From positions 620,001 to 684,000 of the forward strand of contig NZ_JBHTAA010000005.1 of the NCBI RefSeq assembly GCF_042663225.1: a stretch of DNA of 64,000 nt, read 5' to 3'. The translations under genes and the position numbers were made by a program. This document shows positions 1 through 8,231 of this stretch, one piece after another (positions within the stretch are counted from its first letter, which is position 1; every line of letters begins with the position of its first letter). This DNA comes from Haloferax namakaokahaiae (GTDB taxonomy: Archaea > Halobacteriota > Halobacteria > Halobacteriales > Haloferacaceae). The notes under the pieces are model-generated. The model did not search any database and was not told where the DNA came from. It worked only from the letters and a program-made list of their open reading frames with translations.

Positions 1-911
1 TCGGGGTCCAATCCCGGCCGGAGTCCACCGTCGAATCGCGTGTCCGAACCGGATTCGACCGTCGCGGAGAGTCCCATACCGGGGACGACCAGGCTGTTGT
101 AAGGCGTTCGCGGCGAGATGGCGAGGTACGGGTCGTCGCCGAATCGCTCGGCGTCGATGGCCGACCCGACGAAGACCACGTCGCCGCTCGTCGCGCGTCC
201 GAGGTTGGTTCCGGGTAGCGAGTCGAGCGCGGTTCCGAGCGGGAGCATCTCCATCGACATGGGTTTGACCGCCCCGCGTTTGCCTTCGTCCTCGTCGAGC
301 ATCGTGTACTGGATGTCGTCTCGGTCGCGGGTCGAGAACTCGAAGTCGAGGGTCGCCTGCGCGGGGGCGTCGAACTTGTCCGTAAACGACCCGAATCGCT
401 GGACTGAGGGTGCTCCGACTCCCACCGTCACGTCGTAGGTTCCGTCGCCGTCGAGTCCGAAGTTGTCGCCGTAGTGGGCACCCATTCGCTGTGAGAGCAT
501 CGGGTAGACGACTTCTTCGCTCACGAGTTCGCCGTCCTTCGCAATCTCGACCGAGACGCCCGTCTCGGGGACGACGACACCCGTCTCCGGCTCCCAGACG
601 CTCGCCATGAGGTGGATATCGTCGCCCGATTTCACGCCGGTTTTCTGCGTCGTGAACCCATCTCCGTCGGCTTCGACGACCCAAAAGCGGTGCGGATAGC
701 TGTAGAAGAGTCCCACGCGGAGGTCGCCGGCGTCGGCCATTCCGACCACGCGCATTCCCTCGACGTGCGTCGGGACGTACACTGCGTCGGGTCGATTCGA
801 GACGACTGGCGGTTCCGAACTGGTGTACACTCGACCGAGTTCGCCGACGCACCCGGCGAGACTCGTCGCGGCGACGGTTCCGACCCCTGTGAGGAACCGA
901 CGACGGTTCAT
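1..911 (-). CDS. P19/Tp34-like extracytoplasmic lipoprotein, truncated by window start (DUF7350-like)
   Basis: The reading frame is open from the ATG at 911 to the window edge, so the C-terminus is missing. The protein starts MNRRRFLTGVG, a twin-arginine-like n-region, followed by a hydrophobic stretch and a lipobox LAGC at about residues 18-21, so it is probably exported and lipid-anchored. The middle part contains GAHYGDN followed by a GDGTYDV motif, which resembles the conserved core of periplasmic iron/copper-binding P19/Tp34 proteins. Its ATG overlaps the TAA of the SCO1 gene by one base (TAATG), so the two are probably translationally coupled. I infer a role in metal handling next to the SCO1 copper chaperone. 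Family assignment is moderate; the start is well supported. Confidence 0.75.
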   Translation of the reverse strand, partial: MNRRRFLTGVGTVAATSLAGCVGELGRVYTSSEPPVVSNRPDAVYVPTHVEGMRVVGMADAGDLRVGLFYSYPHRFWVVEADGDGFTTQKTGVKSGDDIHLMASVWEPETGVVVPETGVSVEIAKDGELVSEEVVYPMLSQRMGAHYGDNFGLDGDGTYDVTVGVGAPSVQRFGSFTDKFDAPAQATLDFEFSTRDRDDIQYTMLDEDEGKRGAVKPMSMEMLPLGTALDSLPGTNLGRATSGDVVFVGSAIDAERFGDDPYLAISPRTPYNSLVVPGMGLSATVESGSDTRFDGGLRPGLDP

Positions 912-1579
912 TATGCCTCTTTGAGCGCGTTCAGGTCGTCGATGAGCGTCTGTTCGTCCGGTTGCGTGCCGCGGTAGGAGCGCTCGACGTAGCCGTCACC
1001 GTTGACCAGCAGGACGAGACCCATGTGTGTGAACATGTAGTTGCCGTCTTCCATGGGTTCGTTCTTCTCGAAGAAGACGCCGAACTCGTCCTGCACGATG
1101 GTCTTCGCCTCGGCTTCGTCTTCGGGGCGGAGGAAGTGCCAGTTTCCGGCGTCCATATCGACGTTCATCTGGTCGGCCTCCGAGCGGAACGCCTCGGCGT
1201 CGTCGCGGGCGGGGTCGAACGTCACCGGATAGAACGAGACGTCGTCGTAGCCCTGGTCGAGCGAGTAAATCTGCACTTCGCGGAGGGAACTCACCAGCAC
1301 CGGGCAGACGGTCATACAGTTGGTGAAGATGAAGGTATGAAAGTGCGGGCCGTCGATATCGCGGACGGAGACTTCGGTCCCGCCGAGCGGGTCAGAGAGC
1401 GTCACGTCGGGCACTCGCTGGCCCCACGCCGGATAGGGGAGCATCTCGCTGGTGATGTCCTCGTTCTCACGGGTCGGTTCCGGGAGGGCAACGTTCGGGT
1501 TGTCGTCGCCGCCGAGACACCCGGCCAATCCGACCGCTGCGCTGGCCCCGAGCGCCCGGAGGTAACTTCGTCGCTGCAT
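911..1579 (-). CDS. SCO1/SenC family copper chaperone lipoprotein
   Basis: This 222-residue protein has a short N-terminus MQRRSYLRALG, a hydrophobic segment and a lipobox LAGC at residues 18-21. The SCO signature is complete: the thioredoxin-like core carries NCMTVCP with Cys88 and Cys92, and the third copper ligand His185 lies in THMG. SCO proteins deliver copper to the CuA centre of cytochrome c oxidase and act outside the membrane. I chose the ATG at 1579 because it lies directly before the signal peptide; an in-frame start 75 bases upstream would add residues that look non-coding. It is the first gene of a two-gene unit with the P19-like lipoprotein and is divergent from the DyP-like gene. 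Confidence 0.9.
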   Translation of the reverse strand: MQRRSYLRALGASAAVGLAGCLGGDDNPNVALPEPTRENEDITSEMLPYPAWGQRVPDVTLSDPLGGTEVSVRDIDGPHFHTFIFTNCMTVCPVLVSSLREVQIYSLDQGYDDVSFYPVTFDPARDDAEAFRSEADQMNVDMDAGNWHFLRPEDEAEAKTIVQDEFGVFFEKNEPMEDGNYMFTHMGLVLLVNGDGYVERSYRGTQPDEQTLIDDLNALKEA

Positions 1580-1680
1580 TGGCACCTCTAGTCGCTCGGC
1601 GCTCAAATGCCGTTTGGTGTGTGACTCGAACTCGAACGGGACACCAGAACCCACTTGCTCACGAAGTTCCTAGCGAAAGT

Positions 1681-2967
1681 ATGTTCGACGGGTCCGCCTC
1701 GCGCCGGGAGTTCATGAAAGCCGCTGTCGCCGCGGGCGGCGTGGCCGCACTCTCGGCCTGTCTCGACCGGGCACCCACCGCTCCCGTCCCGAGTGGAACG
1801 ACCGACTACGGTTCGCTCCCCGAGCGCCAACACGCGTGGGACGACTTCACTCGCCGCGACGAGTACGACAACGTCGAAATTCCGCGCCACCACGTTCTCC
1901 TCTATCTGAACCTCGACGGTGACGGCCCGCCAACCGACGCCGACCGCCAGACGGTCGAATCTGCGCTTTTCGTCCTCGACCGGGCATACCAGCGAAGCAA
2001 CGAGGGTCTGCTGTGGTCGATTGCCTACTCGCCGCGGTACTTCTCACGGTTCGACGACCCGCTCCCCGAGTCGCTCGACCTCCCGGAACCGCGGGCGCTC
2101 TCGTCGTTCGAGACGCCCGAATTCGACCGGCAAGATGCGCTCGTCCACCTCGCATCCGACCGCGCGGCGGTCGTACTCGAAGCCGAACAAGCCCTCTTCG
2201 GCGGGGTCGAAACCGCCAACGGCGTGGAGGTCGATGCCACCCTCTCGCCCGTGTTCTCGGTCGATTCGCGCCGGACTGGCTTCGTCGGCGTCGGACTGCC
2301 CGCCGAGAAACAATCGAATCTCAACGGCATCCCCGAGGGCAACCCGGTCCCCAACGAGTCGCCGCTGTTCATGGGCTTCAAGGCCGGGTTCAAGAAGAAT
2401 CAGGCGACGGAGGACTACGTCACCCTCTCGGAGGGACCGTTCGCCGGCGGGACGACGAAACACGTCGCCAACGTCCGCCAGCGACTCGGCGATTGGTACG
2501 AGGAAGAGGACTACTATCACCGCGTCATGAAACTCTTCTCGCCCGCCCACGCCGAGCAAGGACTCGTCGATGGCGTCGGCAACAACCTCGGTGACGACAG
2601 CGGCATCGACGCCGTGGTGGACCGCATCCGCGACGACGCCCGCGAGTTCGGCCACGTCGGCCACGCGCAGAAGGCCGCCCGCGCCAACCGCGACGAAGAC
2701 GGCAACGTCAAACTCCTCCGTCGGCACTTCGAATCGACCGACGACGGCGTGGCGAGCCTGCACTTCCCGTCGCTCCAGCGCGGCATCTCCGACTTCGAAG
2801 CCGTCCGCGAGGCGATGAACGGTGCCGACCTCACCGACATCCCGACGATTCGACAGCGGGTGAGCAACGGGATTCTGGAGTACATCTTCGTCAAACACCG
2901 CGGCAACTTCTTGGTCCCGCCGCGCAGTCTGCGGGCGTTGCCGACGCCGACGGGAGAAGCGCCCTAA
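1681..2967 (+). CDS. DyP-type peroxidase-like Tat protein with altered catalytic motif (DUF7405-like)
   Basis: The 428-residue protein begins with a Tat signal (SRREFMK) and a lipobox-like LSAC, so it should be exported folded. The C-terminal half aligns by eye with EfeB-type dye-decolourising peroxidases: the region MGFKAGFKKN corresponds to the GXXDG loop, and GHVGHAQKAARANRD corresponds to the segment with the proximal haem-ligand histidine (probably His328). A late FVPP-like ending (FLVPPRSL) also fits. The distal catalytic Asp is replaced by Ala235, so peroxidase activity is doubtful. The start at 1681 precedes the Tat motif. It is divergent from SCO1, which suggests a shared function in extracellular haem or copper chemistry, but that is inference. 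Confidence 0.75.
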   Translation: MFDGSASRREFMKAAVAAGGVAALSACLDRAPTAPVPSGTTDYGSLPERQHAWDDFTRRDEYDNVEIPRHHVLLYLNLDGDGPPTDADRQTVESALFVLDRAYQRSNEGLLWSIAYSPRYFSRFDDPLPESLDLPEPRALSSFETPEFDRQDALVHLASDRAAVVLEAEQALFGGVETANGVEVDATLSPVFSVDSRRTGFVGVGLPAEKQSNLNGIPEGNPVPNESPLFMGFKAGFKKNQATEDYVTLSEGPFAGGTTKHVANVRQRLGDWYEEEDYYHRVMKLFSPAHAEQGLVDGVGNNLGDDSGIDAVVDRIRDDAREFGHVGHAQKAARANRDEDGNVKLLRRHFESTDDGVASLHFPSLQRGISDFEAVREAMNGADLTDIPTIRQRVSNGILEYIFVKHRGNFLVPPRSLRALPTPTGEAP

Positions 2968-3005
2968 TCGTTTTACACACGCCTCGTGTAGCGTCCGAGA
3001 ATACG

Positions 3006-3137
3006 ATGGTCGTACTCGCGCAAACCGGACCCGAGCAGTCGGGGAGTATCCTCCAGTTCGTCGTCGCACTCGTGTTCTTCTTCGGGGCGTTTCCCGCGGT
3101 CTACCTGCTCGGGAGACTGTTCGACCGGGTGTTCTGA
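3006..3137 (+). CDS. Small single-span membrane protein, 43 residues
   Basis: A short frame starts ATGGTCGTACTC 38 bases after the DyP-like gene and ends in TGA. The 43-residue product has one clear membrane span (ILQFVVALVFFFGAFPAVYL) between a short polar N-terminus and a basic tail (GRLFDRVF). Codon third positions are mostly G or C, as in neighbouring real genes. Its position between the DyP-like protein and the convergent ccdA-type gene suggests a small accessory membrane subunit of the same redox cluster. Function is unknown. Confidence 0.55.
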   Translation: MVVLAQTGPEQSGSILQFVVALVFFFGAFPAVYLLGRLFDRVF

Positions 3138-3158
3138 AAACAGCAGGTACGAGCGAAG

Positions 3159-3824
3159 TTAGACGTAGCCCAGGAACGTCAGTGCGAGCCAAATCTGCCA
3201 GAGACCGGCGAGCACCATCACGACGCCGGCGAGCGTCTGGACCGAGCCGACGTGTCTCGAAAGCCCGCGAACGGTGCCACCGCTGAGTGCCGCTAAAATC
3301 GTCACCACTCCGAGCGGGAGCGCCGCGGCGAGCGCGTACGCGCCGAGCGAGACGAGCGCCTGCGTCGTCGGAAGCGCAAGAGACTGGGCGACGACACCGA
3401 GGAAAATCGGAACGACACAGCCAGCGGCGGCCAGTCCGTACACCGCCCCGAAGATGCCGAACCCCGCCACCGAGGAGCGATACTCGGGGAGGACGACGTG
3501 TAGACTCGGCGCTCTGCCGGAGAGAAACAGCAGGCCGAAGACGACGAGCGCGCCGCCGACGAGCGGTTCGAACAGTGCGAGGTGTGGGGCGATTCGCCCG
3601 CCGACGAGTGTGAGTGCACCGCCAACCGCCGCGAGGACGACGAGGGCGGCGAGCGAGGCCACCGCGCCGCGAATCGCAGCACCGCCGACGTCGGCTTCGT
3701 CCTGTGAGAGATAGTACCCCACGTACCCCGGAAGCAGCGGATACGCACAGGGCGCGAAGAAGGTCCCAACGCCCGCGGTGAGTGCGAACGTGAGCGTGCC
3801 GGCGAACGCGGGGTCGAGTATCAC
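3159..3824 (-). CDS. ccdA: CcdA/DsbD-type transmembrane thiol-disulfide transporter
   Basis: The protein has about six hydrophobic segments and the two CcdA cysteine contexts: FFAPCAYPLLPGYVGYY near residue 25 and AAGCVVPIF in the middle. CcdA moves electrons from cytoplasmic thioredoxin to outward-facing thioredoxin-like proteins, as in cytochrome c maturation. A longer ATG start exists in frame, but the GTG at 3824 is preferred because it forms a GTGA overlap with the stop codon of the upstream TlpA-like gene. The product is then 221 residues, a normal CcdA length. The gene pair ccdA-tlpA is a common functional partnership. Confidence 0.88.
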   Translation of the reverse strand: MILDPAFAGTLTFALTAGVGTFFAPCAYPLLPGYVGYYLSQDEADVGGAAIRGAVASLAALVVLAAVGGALTLVGGRIAPHLALFEPLVGGALVVFGLLFLSGRAPSLHVVLPEYRSSVAGFGIFGAVYGLAAAGCVVPIFLGVVAQSLALPTTQALVSLGAYALAAALPLGVVTILAALSGGTVRGLSRHVGSVQTLAGVVMVLAGLWQIWLALTFLGYV

Positions 3825-4378
3825 AGGGTCTCCTCGATAGCCTCGCGCAGGTTGTCTTCCGATGCCAACCCGCGATGGGTCCACGTGATTTCGCCCGACG
3901 CGTCGAAGACGACGAGGTATGGGAGTCCTCCCGCGCGGACCGCACGCATGAGGGTACTTTCGGGGTCGTGGCCGAGCGTCCAGTCGCCGTCGTTATCGAC
4001 CCACCACTGGCGGATGTCGTCGATGCCGAGACCGCCGCCGAGTCGCTCGTTCGTCACCGAGACGAAGGCCACGTCGTCGCCGAACTCGTCGTGCAGGCGG
4101 CCGAGCGACTCCATCTGTTTCTCACACGGTGCGCACCACGTCGCAAAGAGGTCGAGGACGGTCGGCTGACCATCGGTGGGTATCGTGGCTTCGCCGGCGG
4201 TCGAACCCGGTGCGTCGAGGGTTTCGACGCTGAGTGGGAGGGTGCTGTCGTCCGATGCGGCGTCCGCGCCGTCGCTCGCCGCGTCGGCGGTTGGGCCGTC
4301 GGTGCTCCCTCCCAGACACCCTGCTACAGCGAGGCCTGCAGTGGCCGCGAGCGCACCGAGGTAGCGGCGGCGCTTCAC
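3821..4378 (-). CDS. TlpA/ResA-like thioredoxin lipoprotein
   Basis: The 185-residue protein starts MKRRRYLG with a Tat-like or Sec lipoprotein signal and lipobox VAGC at residues 18-21. A polar Asp/Ala/Ser-rich linker follows, then a thioredoxin fold with the active site WCAPC (Cys82, Cys85) and the cis-proline-like region GGLPYLVVF. It should act on the outer face of the membrane as the electron acceptor from CcdA, whose GTG overlaps its TGA by four bases. Substrates such as apocytochrome or SCO1 are likely but not shown. Confidence 0.9.
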   Translation of the reverse strand: MKRRRYLGALAATAGLAVAGCLGGSTDGPTADAASDGADAASDDSTLPLSVETLDAPGSTAGEATIPTDGQPTVLDLFATWCAPCEKQMESLGRLHDEFGDDVAFVSVTNERLGGGLGIDDIRQWWVDNDGDWTLGHDPESTLMRAVRAGGLPYLVVFDASGEITWTHRGLASEDNLREAIEETL

Positions 4379-4510
4379 GCGTGGCCACCCCGTCTCGCCA
4401 ATCGGTGTCGCGTTCCGCTCATTAGCTGTGGCTAGTGAATTGATGCGTAAAGAATCGCTGGTATTGTGCGCGAATCCTGCCCGTGAGTTGGTGTACGCGT
4501 CGAAAAAGCG

Positions 4511-5251
4511 TTAGCGGACGTTCTCGATGGCCGACTGGAGTTCCGACCACGTCGGCGTCACTTGCTCGCCGTTGACGAGGACGGTCGGTGTCCCACGGAA
4601 GCCGTTCTCGTCTACCGCCTCGGTGCGCATTGACTCGACGTACGGGCGGAACCGGTCGTTGTAGGCCGCCGCCGCGATCGAACAGCCGTCGAGGTCGGCG
4701 TCGTTGGCGAGCGATTCGAGCGTCGAGAGCGACCCCTCAACGTCGTTGCCGCCGAACTGGTCTTGGTTCTCGAACATGGTGTGGACGAACGAGAAGTACG
4801 CCTCGTTCCCCGCCTCTTCGTACACTTGATGCGAGGCCGACGCGCCGTGGTAGGACCACCACTTGTTGACGGGAATCGGAAAGTCGAACTGGCGGAACTG
4901 GACGATACCCTCCGAGATGTACTCGGACTCGATTTGCGGGAACACTTCGAGGGTGAACGTCTGACAGTGCGGGCAGGCGAAGTCCTCCCACGCATCGACG
5001 GTGACCGTCGCGTCATCCGGACCGAGCGTCGGCGTCGGTGCCGAACTCACTTTGCCTCTCGGGGCGACTTCACAATCCGTTCCGGGGATTGCGGTCTTCC
5101 CGCTTTCCGTGTTCGTACCGGAGTCGGTTCCGCCGTTGGAGGAGTCGGTGCTGGTCTCGTCCTGACCAGTTCCACCACCGAGACAGCCTGCGGTTCCCAG
5201 TGCGGCCGCGCCTGCAACAGAAGCAAGATATGCACGTCGAGATTGTCGCAT
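4511..5251 (-). CDS. DsbA-like thioredoxin-domain lipoprotein
   Basis: The 246-residue protein has an N-terminal signal MRQSRRAYLAS with lipobox TAGC (Cys23), a long Ser/Thr/Gly/Asp linker, and a DsbA/DsbG-type thioredoxin domain with active site CPHC (Cys93-Cys96). The cis-proline motif GTPTVLVNG and the helical insert are present. It should catalyse disulfide formation or isomerisation outside the cell. The ATG at 5251 is chosen because it directly precedes the signal; a start eight codons upstream is possible. It lies upstream of the tlpA-ccdA pair on the same strand, with a 130-base gap. Confidence 0.88.
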   Translation of the reverse strand: MRQSRRAYLASVAGAAALGTAGCLGGGTGQDETSTDSSNGGTDSGTNTESGKTAIPGTDCEVAPRGKVSSAPTPTLGPDDATVTVDAWEDFACPHCQTFTLEVFPQIESEYISEGIVQFRQFDFPIPVNKWWSYHGASASHQVYEEAGNEAYFSFVHTMFENQDQFGGNDVEGSLSTLESLANDADLDGCSIAAAAYNDRFRPYVESMRTEAVDENGFRGTPTVLVNGEQVTPTWSELQSAIENVR

Positions 5252-5322
5252 ACCCTCACGTAGGGAGGTTAGCACTTAGACCCAACGGGGCGTTCGACAG
5301 CAACTCGCACGGTCGTACGGGG

Positions 5323-5892
5323 TTACTCGCCGGCGACGTGGTCGTGCCACGCCAAGAGGTCGTTCCGGTCGCGGGTGTCCGGGGGGATGTCCGACAGGTC
5401 GAACCACCGCGCGGCAGAGATTTCCTCGTCGGGGTCTTCGACGACGAGTTCGCAATCGTCGGCGGCGCGCGCCTGGTAGATGGGCATGACACCCCACGTC
5501 TGGTGACGCGAGCACCGAATCTCGACGCGCGTCGCCATGGCGAGTCCGGCGTAGTCGGCGTCGATACCCGCCTCTTCGGCGAGTTCTCGCTGGGCCGCCT
5601 CACAGAACGCTTCGCCGGTGTGGACGCCCCCGCCGGGGAGCACCCACATCTCGACGCCCTCGTGGCGGACGAGGAGGACCTCGTCGTCGTCGCGGCGGAC
5701 GATAGTGTGGACGCCGAAGGGAGTTCCCGTGTCTTTCACGCGACTGGCGAGCGTCCGAAATCGGTCGCGCGAGACGTGTTGGGTGTTCGTGGGTTCGAGG
5801 AAATCGGTGTGACCTCGTTGGAGTCGGTGATACGTCTGTTCGGCACGTTGGGCGGCCTGGTCGGCGAGGAACCACAGGTCGTCTACAACCAT
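5323..5892 (-). CDS. Nudix hydrolase with N-terminal helical extension
   Basis: The 189-residue protein contains a full Nudix box at about residues 88-110 (GGVHTGE, then REL and EEAG), which binds the divalent metal and hydrolyses a nucleoside diphosphate-linked substrate. About 55 N-terminal residues form a predicted helical extension (VDDLWFLADQAAQRAEQTY) seen in haloarchaeal relatives. The ATG at 5892 is taken as the start; an in-frame ATG 105 bases upstream lies in what looks like non-coding DNA. The substrate cannot be told from sequence. Confidence 0.85.
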   Translation of the reverse strand: MVVDDLWFLADQAAQRAEQTYHRLQRGHTDFLEPTNTQHVSRDRFRTLASRVKDTGTPFGVHTIVRRDDDEVLLVRHEGVEMWVLPGGGVHTGEAFCEAAQRELAEEAGIDADYAGLAMATRVEIRCSRHQTWGVMPIYQARAADDCELVVEDPDEEISAARWFDLSDIPPDTRDRNDLLAWHDHVAGE

Positions 5893-6030
5893 CGCTGTCC
5901 GAGACCGGCGCGGTTCGCAGACGCTCCCATCAGCATGGCTGGGACTTAGTACAGCCCACACAAATCGGCTTCGACACTCGTCGTAGGCTGCCGGCACAGC
6001 CCACGAACTCGGCCGGAGGCAACCACCGGC

Positions 6031-6037
6031 CTTTTAT
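6031..6037 (+). promoter_or_regulatory. TATA-like box (CTTTTAT) for the gene at 6061
   Basis: An AT-rich CTTTTAT lies in otherwise GC-rich DNA about 26 bases before the ATG at 6061. That spacing puts transcription start at or next to the start codon, which fits a leaderless haloarchaeal mRNA. Confidence 0.5.
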
Positions 6038-6060
6038 CCGACCGACTGATACAGCGGGGT

Positions 6061-6252
6061 ATGAGCTTCGAGAAAGACGACAAAGTCGTTCTCCACGACA
6101 AGCACAGCGAATTCGACGGCGAGACCGGCACGGTCACGCAGGTCATCGAGAGCATGTTCGGCGAGCCGACCTACACCATCAGCTTCGAGGACGGCCAGGA
6201 AGTCGGCATCCCACAGGACCAGCTCGAAGCTGCCGACGAAGACGAAGCATAA
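6061..6252 (+). CDS. Small SH3/KOW-like protein (DUF1918-like)
   Basis: This 63-residue acidic protein has the pattern of a small beta-barrel: a short charged start, VVLHDKHSEFDGETGTV, an EPTYTISFEDG strand pair, and a VGIPQDQL ending. This resembles the DUF1918/KOW-like small proteins common in haloarchaea. The function is unknown, although the fold often binds nucleic acid or protein. A TATA-like box about 26 bases upstream suggests leaderless expression. It is followed after 34 bases by an RNA-binding protein gene on the same strand. Confidence 0.75.
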   Translation: MSFEKDDKVVLHDKHSEFDGETGTVTQVIESMFGEPTYTISFEDGQEVGIPQDQLEAADEDEA

Positions 6253-6286
6253 ACGCCCTTATTTCTCTCCCCGCGAAGCCCGTACT

Positions 6287-6715
6287 ATGCCACGCGTCCC
6301 ATTCCACTACGTAGACCTCCGCACGTTCTGCTACGAGACCGAAGACGAAAAGCGAGTGCTCGACGCCCTCCGGACGTTCCTCCCCGAGGACTTCGAAATC
6401 GACCGCATGGAGAACAAGGGCCACCACGGCGACCGAATCATCGTCTTCTCGGCCCGCGTCGAGCGCGCCGACGAAATTCGACACGTCCTCTCGAAAGTCC
6501 GCGAACTCCCCGATTTGGAAGGGCTCTTGGACGAACTCGACGACCGCGTCACCGACAACACCGAGTTCTTCCTCCGACTCGACAAGCAGGCCGCGTTCAA
6601 GGGTGAGGTCCGTCGCGGCGGTGGGCTGACGCTTCGTGCGAAGGTCGAAGCATATCCGGCGAAGAAAGAGGCGGCGGTGGAGAACGCTCGGGAAGCGTTG
6701 TTGGGTGAGGAGTAA
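6287..6715 (+). CDS. RNA-binding protein, predicted exosome-associated family (COG1325)
   Basis: The 142-residue protein matches archaeal RNA-binding proteins of the COG1325/DUF54 family by its start (VPFHYVDLRTFCYETED) and by the internal FFLRLDKQAAFKGE and LRAKVEAYP segments. These proteins are thought to bind structured RNA and have been linked to ribosomal protein L5-like folds and the exosome operon. Length is normal and the codon use matches neighbours. It is probably co-transcribed with the small SH3-like gene just upstream. Confidence 0.85.
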   Translation: MPRVPFHYVDLRTFCYETEDEKRVLDALRTFLPEDFEIDRMENKGHHGDRIIVFSARVERADEIRHVLSKVRELPDLEGLLDELDDRVTDNTEFFLRLDKQAAFKGEVRRGGGLTLRAKVEAYPAKKEAAVENAREALLGEE

Positions 6716-6810
6716 GTGGAGGTGGGGCGGTAGTGGGTTTTGAGAGTGGGCTAGTCTCGATGGCTTCCAAAGCACCACCACTAACTAATGAGTGTCTTCC
6801 TTGGGGTGAC

Positions 6811-7494
6811 TCATGCGGTGTGGAACATCAGTTCGACATTTTCACCGACCTGTTTACTGATGTCTGAAATTTTGACTAATGGAATCATGAATCGCCATTC
6901 CCTATCTGGAATTCGAGTGTCAACTGTGGTTCCGACGTGAGTAATCCACCCCGAATCATACGTCGTTGCCAGTACATCAACGGCAGTTTCGTCGTCGCGC
7001 CCGTGGTCAACAATTCCAGTAATTGCGGGGATGCTCTCGTCAATTTCGACAGACCAGGCGTTTAATTCGTCGGAAATGTATCGGTCTTCGTATTCGACGT
7101 AGGCGTCAAAATTATTGACAGAGAATGGCGACGTCGTATTCACCTCTATTTTCCACGAAGCCCCGCTGTGAAGCGCTGGGATAGAGGCTTGGTCGTGACC
7201 GATATAGCGCCCAGCTGAGTCGTACCAGCGAGCGACCACAGTAACATGGCCGCTCATTCCCTCTCCGTTGTTCCCAATGAGAAATTCGACACTCTCACCC
7301 TCGGACTTCCACTTTGCGTCGTCGATGACGACTTTTGCCGTGTCTACATCGGCCTGAGTGGTTTTTGTTTGTGTCTGAATATCCGTGGTTTGCGTCGTCT
7401 GTCGGTCGATATCTTCTGCGGGTTCAGTGGGACTACCCGAACAACCGGCGAGTAGCGTCGCCCCAGATGTTGTCAAAAATGCTCTTCTCTTCAT
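6811..7494 (-). CDS. Hypothetical lipoprotein in AT-richer DNA
   Basis: The 227-residue protein begins MKRRAFLTTSG with a hydrophobic core and lipobox LAGC, then a Thr/Gln-rich linker. The mature part contains a beta-rich stretch (VEFLIGNNGEGMSGHVTVV, then ARWYDSAGRYIG), resembling FxLYD-type beta-sandwich domains of haloarchaeal lipoproteins. I do not recognise a specific function. The gene and its flanks are noticeably richer in A and T and use rarer codons than its neighbours, suggesting recent acquisition. It is convergent with the upstream RNA-binding gene. Confidence 0.75.
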   Translation of the reverse strand: MKRRAFLTTSGATLLAGCSGSPTEPAEDIDRQTTQTTDIQTQTKTTQADVDTAKVVIDDAKWKSEGESVEFLIGNNGEGMSGHVTVVARWYDSAGRYIGHDQASIPALHSGASWKIEVNTTSPFSVNNFDAYVEYEDRYISDELNAWSVEIDESIPAITGIVDHGRDDETAVDVLATTYDSGWITHVGTTVDTRIPDREWRFMIPLVKISDISKQVGENVELMFHTA

Positions 7495-7623
7495 GTTCAG
7501 ACATGATTTCAGATTGTATTATATTTTGACCAGTCATTCTATTAACTGCAGTGCTGGGGTAGCACCTGTAGACTGTCAAACGGCGAATTTCGGAACCTTC
7601 GAAGATATAGCTACAGAGGTTAT

Positions 7624-8187
7624 CTACTGTTCGACCCACTTAATCGAACAGCCCTGCGACGGCGTTTCGTCCACAGGAATCTCCTCGCCCGCGAGCACCG
7701 CCTCTACAGCCTCGCGCATCTCGTAAACCGACACCTCGGCGTCGGGGTTCATCGCGTCGTCGATACGGGAGTGGAAGACGAGTTCGAAGCCGTCGCCAGT
7801 ATTCTCAAACAAAAATGGGTCGGGCGTACAGACCGCGCCGTACGCACGAGCGACGTCCTGTGACTCATCGCGGAGGTAGGCCGTGTACCGAATCGTGCCG
7901 TCTTCGACGAGTTCCTCCATGCGCTCGAATGAGTCGTCGGGGTACGCCTCGGCGTCGTTGGGGTTGATGCCGACGACGGCGAGGTCGTCGTAGGACTCGG
8001 TGAGGGTGTTCAGTTCCTCGAACTTCGCCTTCGCGTACGGACAGTGGTTGCACGTGAAGACGACGAGCAGCGCGTCCGAATCGCCAAAGGACGAGAGGGA
8101 GTACGTCTCGCCGTCGGTGCCGGGGAGTTCGAAGTCGGGTGCCTCGTCGCCGAGGGTCAACTCGGAGTCGGATTCCTGCAGTACCAT
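7624..8187 (-). CDS. Peroxiredoxin-like thioredoxin-fold protein
   Basis: The 187-residue cytoplasmic protein has the AhpC/TSA beginning (LGDEAPDFELPGTDG) and a CNHCPYAKAKFEEL active-site region with a CxxC pair at about residues 50-53. A second feature is VCTPDPFLFEN with the cis-proline context. It fits the group of thioredoxin-family proteins annotated as peroxiredoxin-like or redoxin. It probably reduces peroxides or protein disulfides. The start lies just downstream of a tandem repeat that occupies the upstream spacer. Confidence 0.85.
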   Translation of the reverse strand: MVLQESDSELTLGDEAPDFELPGTDGETYSLSSFGDSDALLVVFTCNHCPYAKAKFEELNTLTESYDDLAVVGINPNDAEAYPDDSFERMEELVEDGTIRYTAYLRDESQDVARAYGAVCTPDPFLFENTGDGFELVFHSRIDDAMNPDAEVSVYEMREAVEAVLAGEEIPVDETPSQGCSIKWVEQ

Positions 8188-8231
8188 AGTCGGACGTTCG
8201 TGGCCGAGGACAAAGACGTTGGCCCGGCGGG

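Noticed and set aside
2044..3945. A 633-codon open frame on the minus strand
   Set aside because: It crosses the DyP-like gene and the CcdA region in the wrong frames and is Arg/Thr-rich; no domain is recognisable.
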